From: Nocardia sp. NBC_00565
Lineage (GTDB): Bacteria; Actinomycetota; Actinomycetes; Mycobacteriales; Mycobacteriaceae
Length of the DNA stretch: 64,000 nucleotides
NCBI RefSeq assembly: GCF_036345915.1
Contig: NZ_CP107785.1
Location: 4,278,001 to 4,342,000, forward strand
Direction: 5' to 3'
Each line of letters starts with the position of its first letter. Within the stretch, counting starts at the first letter, position 1. The position numbers were made by a program, and so were the translations under genes. The notes under the pieces were generated by a model. It had not been told where the DNA came from and searched no databases. It worked only from the letters and a program-made list of their open reading frames with translations. Below, piece by piece: positions 60,967-64,000 of the stretch.

Positions 60967-62691
60967 GTGACGAATACCGTTGATACCGAACGCAATTACC
61001 CACCCACCACCGCCCGCGGCGCGGACGAACTCGCCGCGCCGCTGGACCTGCTGCTGCTCGGACCGGCCCTTGGGCTGCGGCGGCGCATGACGCCGAACAC
61101 CTCCTGGGCGCATATGGCCGCCAATCTGGCCCGCAAGCCGGGCACAGTCGCCGAGCGCGGCCAGTCACTGGTCAAGGAACTCGGTGCTATCGCCCGCGGC
61201 GACTCCACCCGCGAACCGGCGAAAAACGACAAGCGCTTCGCCGACCCGGCGTGGCAACAGAATCCGCTGCTGCACCGCATCGTGCAGGCCTACCTGGCCG
61301 CATCCGAAACCGCCGAGACGCTCTACCAGGACGCGGATCTGGACTGGCGTGATGGCGAGCGGATGAAATTCGTTCTCGACAATGTGCTCGAGGGCACTTC
61401 GCCGAGCAACAACCCGCTGCTCAGCCCGCTGGGCTGGAAGGCGCTCATCGATACCGGCGGACTGAGCGCGGTCCGCGGCCTGCGCCGATTCGTGCGCGAT
61501 ATCGCCGCGCAGCCGCGAGTTCCCGCGATGGTCGAGCCGGATGCCTTCGCGGTCGGCGAGACGATTGCGGCGACACCGGGCGCGGTCGTATTGAAAACGC
61601 GGATGTTCGAGTTGATCCAGTACACCCCGCAGACACCGACGGTGCACACCGTGCCGCTGCTGATGGTGCCGCCGGTGATCAACAAGTTCTACGTCATGGA
61701 TATCGCGCCCGGCCGGAGCATGATCGAGTATTTCCTGCGGCAGGGCCAGCAGGTCTTCGCGATCTCGTGGCGCAATCCGCGTGCCCGGCACCGTGATTGG
61801 GGATTCGACAACTACGGCGCCGCCATTGTCGAGGCACTCGACGCGGTGCGGCGGATCACGGACACCGATCGCGCGCACCTGATGGCGAGCTGTTCCGGCG
61901 GCATCCTCGCGGCCATGGTCGCCGCCCATCTCACCGATATCGGCCAGGACGATCGGCTGGCCAGCCTGACGCTCGCGGTGACCGTACTCGACCAGTCCAA
62001 GGCGGGTTTCGCCGCGGCGGCACTCGGGGAGAAGGAGGCGCACGCGGCGATCAGGATGTCCGCGCGCAAGGGCTATCTCGACGGACGCGCGCTGGCCGAG
62101 GTGTTCGCGTGGCTGCGGCCGACCGATCTGATCTGGCGGTATTGGGTCAACAACTACGTCCAGGGGCGCGCGCCGGCGGCGTTCGACGTGTTGTTCTGGA
62201 ATGCGGACACCACACGCATGACCGCGGCCCTGCACCGCGACATGGTGCTGCTCGGACTGCACAATTCGCTGACAAAACCGGGCGAGGTGAGCATGCTGCA
62301 CTCCCCGGTCGATCTGTCGAAGGTGACCGTCGATTCGTACGTGATCGGCGGCATCGCCGACCACATCAGCCCGTGGCAGGCCACCTATCGCAGCGCCCGC
62401 CTGCTGGGCAGCGACCAGCAGCGCTACGTGCTCTCGACCAGCGGGCATATCGCGGCGCTGGTCAATCCGCCCGGAAATCCCAAGGCGTCCTATCGATTCG
62501 GGCCGGCCGAGGCGGAAAGCCCCGACGAATGGCTGGAAACGGCGGAGCGGGCCGCGGATTCCTGGTGGCCGGATTACCTCGCCTGGCTCGCCGAGCGCGG
62601 CGGACCGGAAAAGGCCGCGCCGCAACAGCTCGGCACCGATGGCCTGCCCCCCATCGGCCCGGCGCCGGGCACCTATGTGCACGAACACTGA
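60967..62691 (+). CDS. phaC: poly(3-hydroxyalkanoate) synthase
   Basis: This is a 574-residue class I-type PHA synthase. The catalytic Cys309 lies in the lipase-like box MASCSGG; Asp465 (GGIADHISPW) and His493 (STSGHIAALVNPP) complete the triad, with the same 28-residue Asp-His spacing as Cupriavidus PhaC. WNADTTRM and NKFYVMDIAPGRSMIEYFL are also conserved. It polymerises 3-hydroxyacyl-CoA into storage granules. GTG start after AGAGGAG. The box begins with Ala-Ser instead of the Gly of most synthases. It lies between phaB and the depolymerase, in one transcription direction. Confidence 0.93.
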   Translation: MTNTVDTERNYPPTTARGADELAAPLDLLLLGPALGLRRRMTPNTSWAHMAANLARKPGTVAERGQSLVKELGAIARGDSTREPAKNDKRFADPAWQQNPLLHRIVQAYLAASETAETLYQDADLDWRDGERMKFVLDNVLEGTSPSNNPLLSPLGWKALIDTGGLSAVRGLRRFVRDIAAQPRVPAMVEPDAFAVGETIAATPGAVVLKTRMFELIQYTPQTPTVHTVPLLMVPPVINKFYVMDIAPGRSMIEYFLRQGQQVFAISWRNPRARHRDWGFDNYGAAIVEALDAVRRITDTDRAHLMASCSGGILAAMVAAHLTDIGQDDRLASLTLAVTVLDQSKAGFAAAALGEKEAHAAIRMSARKGYLDGRALAEVFAWLRPTDLIWRYWVNNYVQGRAPAAFDVLFWNADTTRMTAALHRDMVLLGLHNSLTKPGEVSMLHSPVDLSKVTVDSYVIGGIADHISPWQATYRSARLLGSDQQRYVLSTSGHIAALVNPPGNPKASYRFGPAEAESPDEWLETAERAADSWWPDYLAWLAERGGPEKAAPQQLGTDGLPPIGPAPGTYVHEH

Positions 62692-62713
62692 TACCGAGGG
62701 AGGTGACGATGCG

Positions 62714-63586
62714 ATGATCGCCGGTGCCGGCGACCACATGGTGAGCGCATTCGGCCAACGGATCCGGGTACACATCCGGCCGGGCACCGGCGTACCGCTG
62801 GTGCTGTGCAACGGCATCGGGGCCGGGCTCGAGGTGCTCACGCCCTTGGTCGACGAGCTCGACCCCGATATCCCGGTCGTGCGTTTCGATGTGCCCGGCA
62901 CCGGCGAATCGCCGCATTCCCCACTCCCGTACGGGTTTCCGTATCTGGCCTGGCTGCTCGGGCGCGTCCTCGACAAGCTGGGCATCGGACGCGTCGATCT
63001 GCTCGGTCTGTCGTGGGGCGGTGCGGTGGCCCAGCAGTTCGCATTCCAGCATCCGCGCCGGTGTCGGCGGCTCGTACTGGTATCGACGGCGACCGGTGTG
63101 CTGATGGTTCCGGCGCATCCGCGGGTATTGGCCAAGATGGCGACGCCACGGCGGTTCCGCGACCCCGAATACGCCGCCGATATCGCCGCCGCCATCTACG
63201 GCGGCACCGCACGCACCGACCCCGAACCAGTGGCCGAGCTGTTCCATCGGCAGGCGCACTCGGGCTCTCGGCGCGGCTACCTGCTCCAACTCCTCGCGGG
63301 TTCGGTGTGGACCAGTCTGCCCGCGCTCTGGGCGATCCGGCAGCCCACACTCCTCATCGCGGGCACCGACGATCCGATCATCCCGGTCGTCAACGCCCAC
63401 ATCATGCATCGGATGCTGCCGCATTCGACGCTGCACCTGCATCCGGGCGGACATGTGGACCTGGTCACCAACGCGGCCACTTTCGGTCCGGTGATCAGCG
63501 GTTTTCTCCGATCGGACCACGGAACTACGTACGCTTCGTCGCCGACGCCGAGGCCAGCTACTCCGACGCGGGCACCCGCGAAATGA
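62714..63586 (+). CDS. phaZ: PhaZ-like intracellular PHA depolymerase (alpha/beta hydrolase)
   Basis: This is a 290-residue alpha/beta hydrolase. VLCNGIGAGLEVLTPLVDEL and VVRFDVPGTGESPHSPLPY match medium-chain PHA depolymerases. The nucleophile Ser is in LLGLSWGGAVAQQFA, the acid Asp in LIAGTDDPIIPVVNA, and the His in HPGGHVDLV. It would release monomers from PHA granules in the cell. It starts 22 bases after phaC (ATG 62714; ATG 62738 is possible), so synthesis and breakdown genes are co-transcribed. The C-terminal 20 residues are Pro/Ser/Thr-rich and unlike the family. Confidence 0.87.
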   Translation: MIAGAGDHMVSAFGQRIRVHIRPGTGVPLVLCNGIGAGLEVLTPLVDELDPDIPVVRFDVPGTGESPHSPLPYGFPYLAWLLGRVLDKLGIGRVDLLGLSWGGAVAQQFAFQHPRRCRRLVLVSTATGVLMVPAHPRVLAKMATPRRFRDPEYAADIAAAIYGGTARTDPEPVAELFHRQAHSGSRRGYLLQLLAGSVWTSLPALWAIRQPTLLIAGTDDPIIPVVNAHIMHRMLPHSTLHLHPGGHVDLVTNAATFGPVISGFLRSDHGTTYASSPTPRPATPTRAPAK

Positions 63587-63779
63587 ACACCCTCATCGTC
63601 GGCCGCTCGCTCACCGGCCGCAGCGCCTTCGTCTGACTCGGGCGACCACCGTTGGGGATCCGTACCGGATTGACGGCCCGGATGCGGCGCGGCGATCATG
63701 AATTATGGGCAACGAAAATATGGACCGCAGACGAATCACCCGATGTTTTCGGATGCCGATCGCCTGATACGAGCAGCTG

Positions 63780-64000
63780 GTGCACGACGAATCCGATGTA
63801 GAACAGGCACGCGTGTTCTACAACCTCCTCACCGCCGAGGCCGAATCCCTCACCACCACGATCGAGGCGACCATGACCAGACGCGGTCTTCCGAGGTCGA
63901 CCACTGAATCACGTTTGCTGATCCGGGAACTGCGCGAGGTGCGCCGCTGCCTGGACCAGCTGCGTGCACGCTTCCCCGAGATCGCCCGATCGAAGCGGTG
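63780..64000 (+). CDS. hypothetical helical protein, 3' end cut by window
   Basis: After a stop at 63765 the frame is open to the window end. The visible 73 residues are helical and charged (VEQARVFYNLLTAEAESLTTTIEATM, then LLIRELREVRRCLDQLRARF). No family is recognised; a phasin-like or coiled-coil protein next to the PHA genes is only a guess. The interval 63587-63779 before it has no gene I can support. Confidence 0.45.
   Translation, partial: MHDESDVEQARVFYNLLTAEAESLTTTIEATMTRRGLPRSTTESRLLIRELREVRRCLDQLRARFPEIARSKR

Noticed and set aside
61165-63195. 676-residue antisense frame over phaC and phaZ
   Set aside because: No recognisable domain; phaC and the hydrolase on the other strand have full catalytic motifs.

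Overview
The window is high-GC actinomycete chromosome, most likely from a Nocardia or close Nocardiaceae relative. The evidence is the order YihY-type membrane protein / DUF3039 / DUF3099 / sigB / ideR / PAC2 protein, which follows the Mycobacterium tuberculosis Rv2707-Rv2714 neighbourhood, together with a divergent oxyR/ahpCD locus, T7SS-type proteins, GTG and TTG starts, and heavy third-position GC. No rRNA, tRNA, CRISPR or phage genes were seen. Almost all genes are full length. The exceptions are a transposase cut by the left edge, an apparently frameshifted and truncated DUF4132-type gene (43669-45077), a short SDR remnant (48600-48821) and a gene cut by the right edge.

Layout. 1-800: end of an IS4-type insertion sequence. 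1021-10238: a two-component pair (NarL type), a DUF952 protein, a small zinc-ribbon protein, a TetR regulator divergent from a compact SNF2 helicase with a SWIM-finger partner, a methyltransferase/AraC pair, and an SDR/TetR pair sharing a 13-bp inverted repeat. 10266-19348: a DEAH helicase, the YihY/DUF3039/DUF3099 block, an MFS transporter, a VOC protein, a two-domain methyltransferase and sigB behind an ECF-type promoter. 19595-28512: a LacI regulator, the coupled acuC and GNAT/acyl-CoA-synthetase genes (lysine deacetylation and acetylation), ideR-galE, and a DUF4192 protein with a repetitive N-terminus. 28701-37177: a lipoprotein, four 35-bp tandem repeats, a PAC2 protein, a Ski2-like helicase, a polyamine operon (PLP decarboxylase plus a fused AdoMet decarboxylase/spermidine synthase) and an ADP-ribosylglycohydrolase.

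37212-46657 is an accessory stretch: a secreted small protein, a TetR-controlled SDR/tautomerase pair, a MarR-controlled NmrA-like reductase, the oxyR-ahpC-ahpD peroxide defence locus, the broken DUF4132 gene, a PhzF protein and a DUF5134 membrane protein. 46892-52858 holds a FadD, a GNAT, an orphan three-gene operon resembling type VII secretion substrates, and an L,D-transpeptidase.

53044-63586 looks like one functional region for acyl-CoA and storage-polymer metabolism: two coupled PucR-type regulators face a rightward run of fadD, DUF3556 membrane protein, FAD oxidoreductase, phaB-like reductase, phaC polyester synthase and a PhaZ-like depolymerase.

Regulation can be read directly in several places, as paired palindromes between divergent genes: TetR at 9538-9618, TetR at 38663 and 39315, MarR at 40721-40760, and OxyR at 42249-42268. 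All functional names come from reading the translations by eye; no database search was run.
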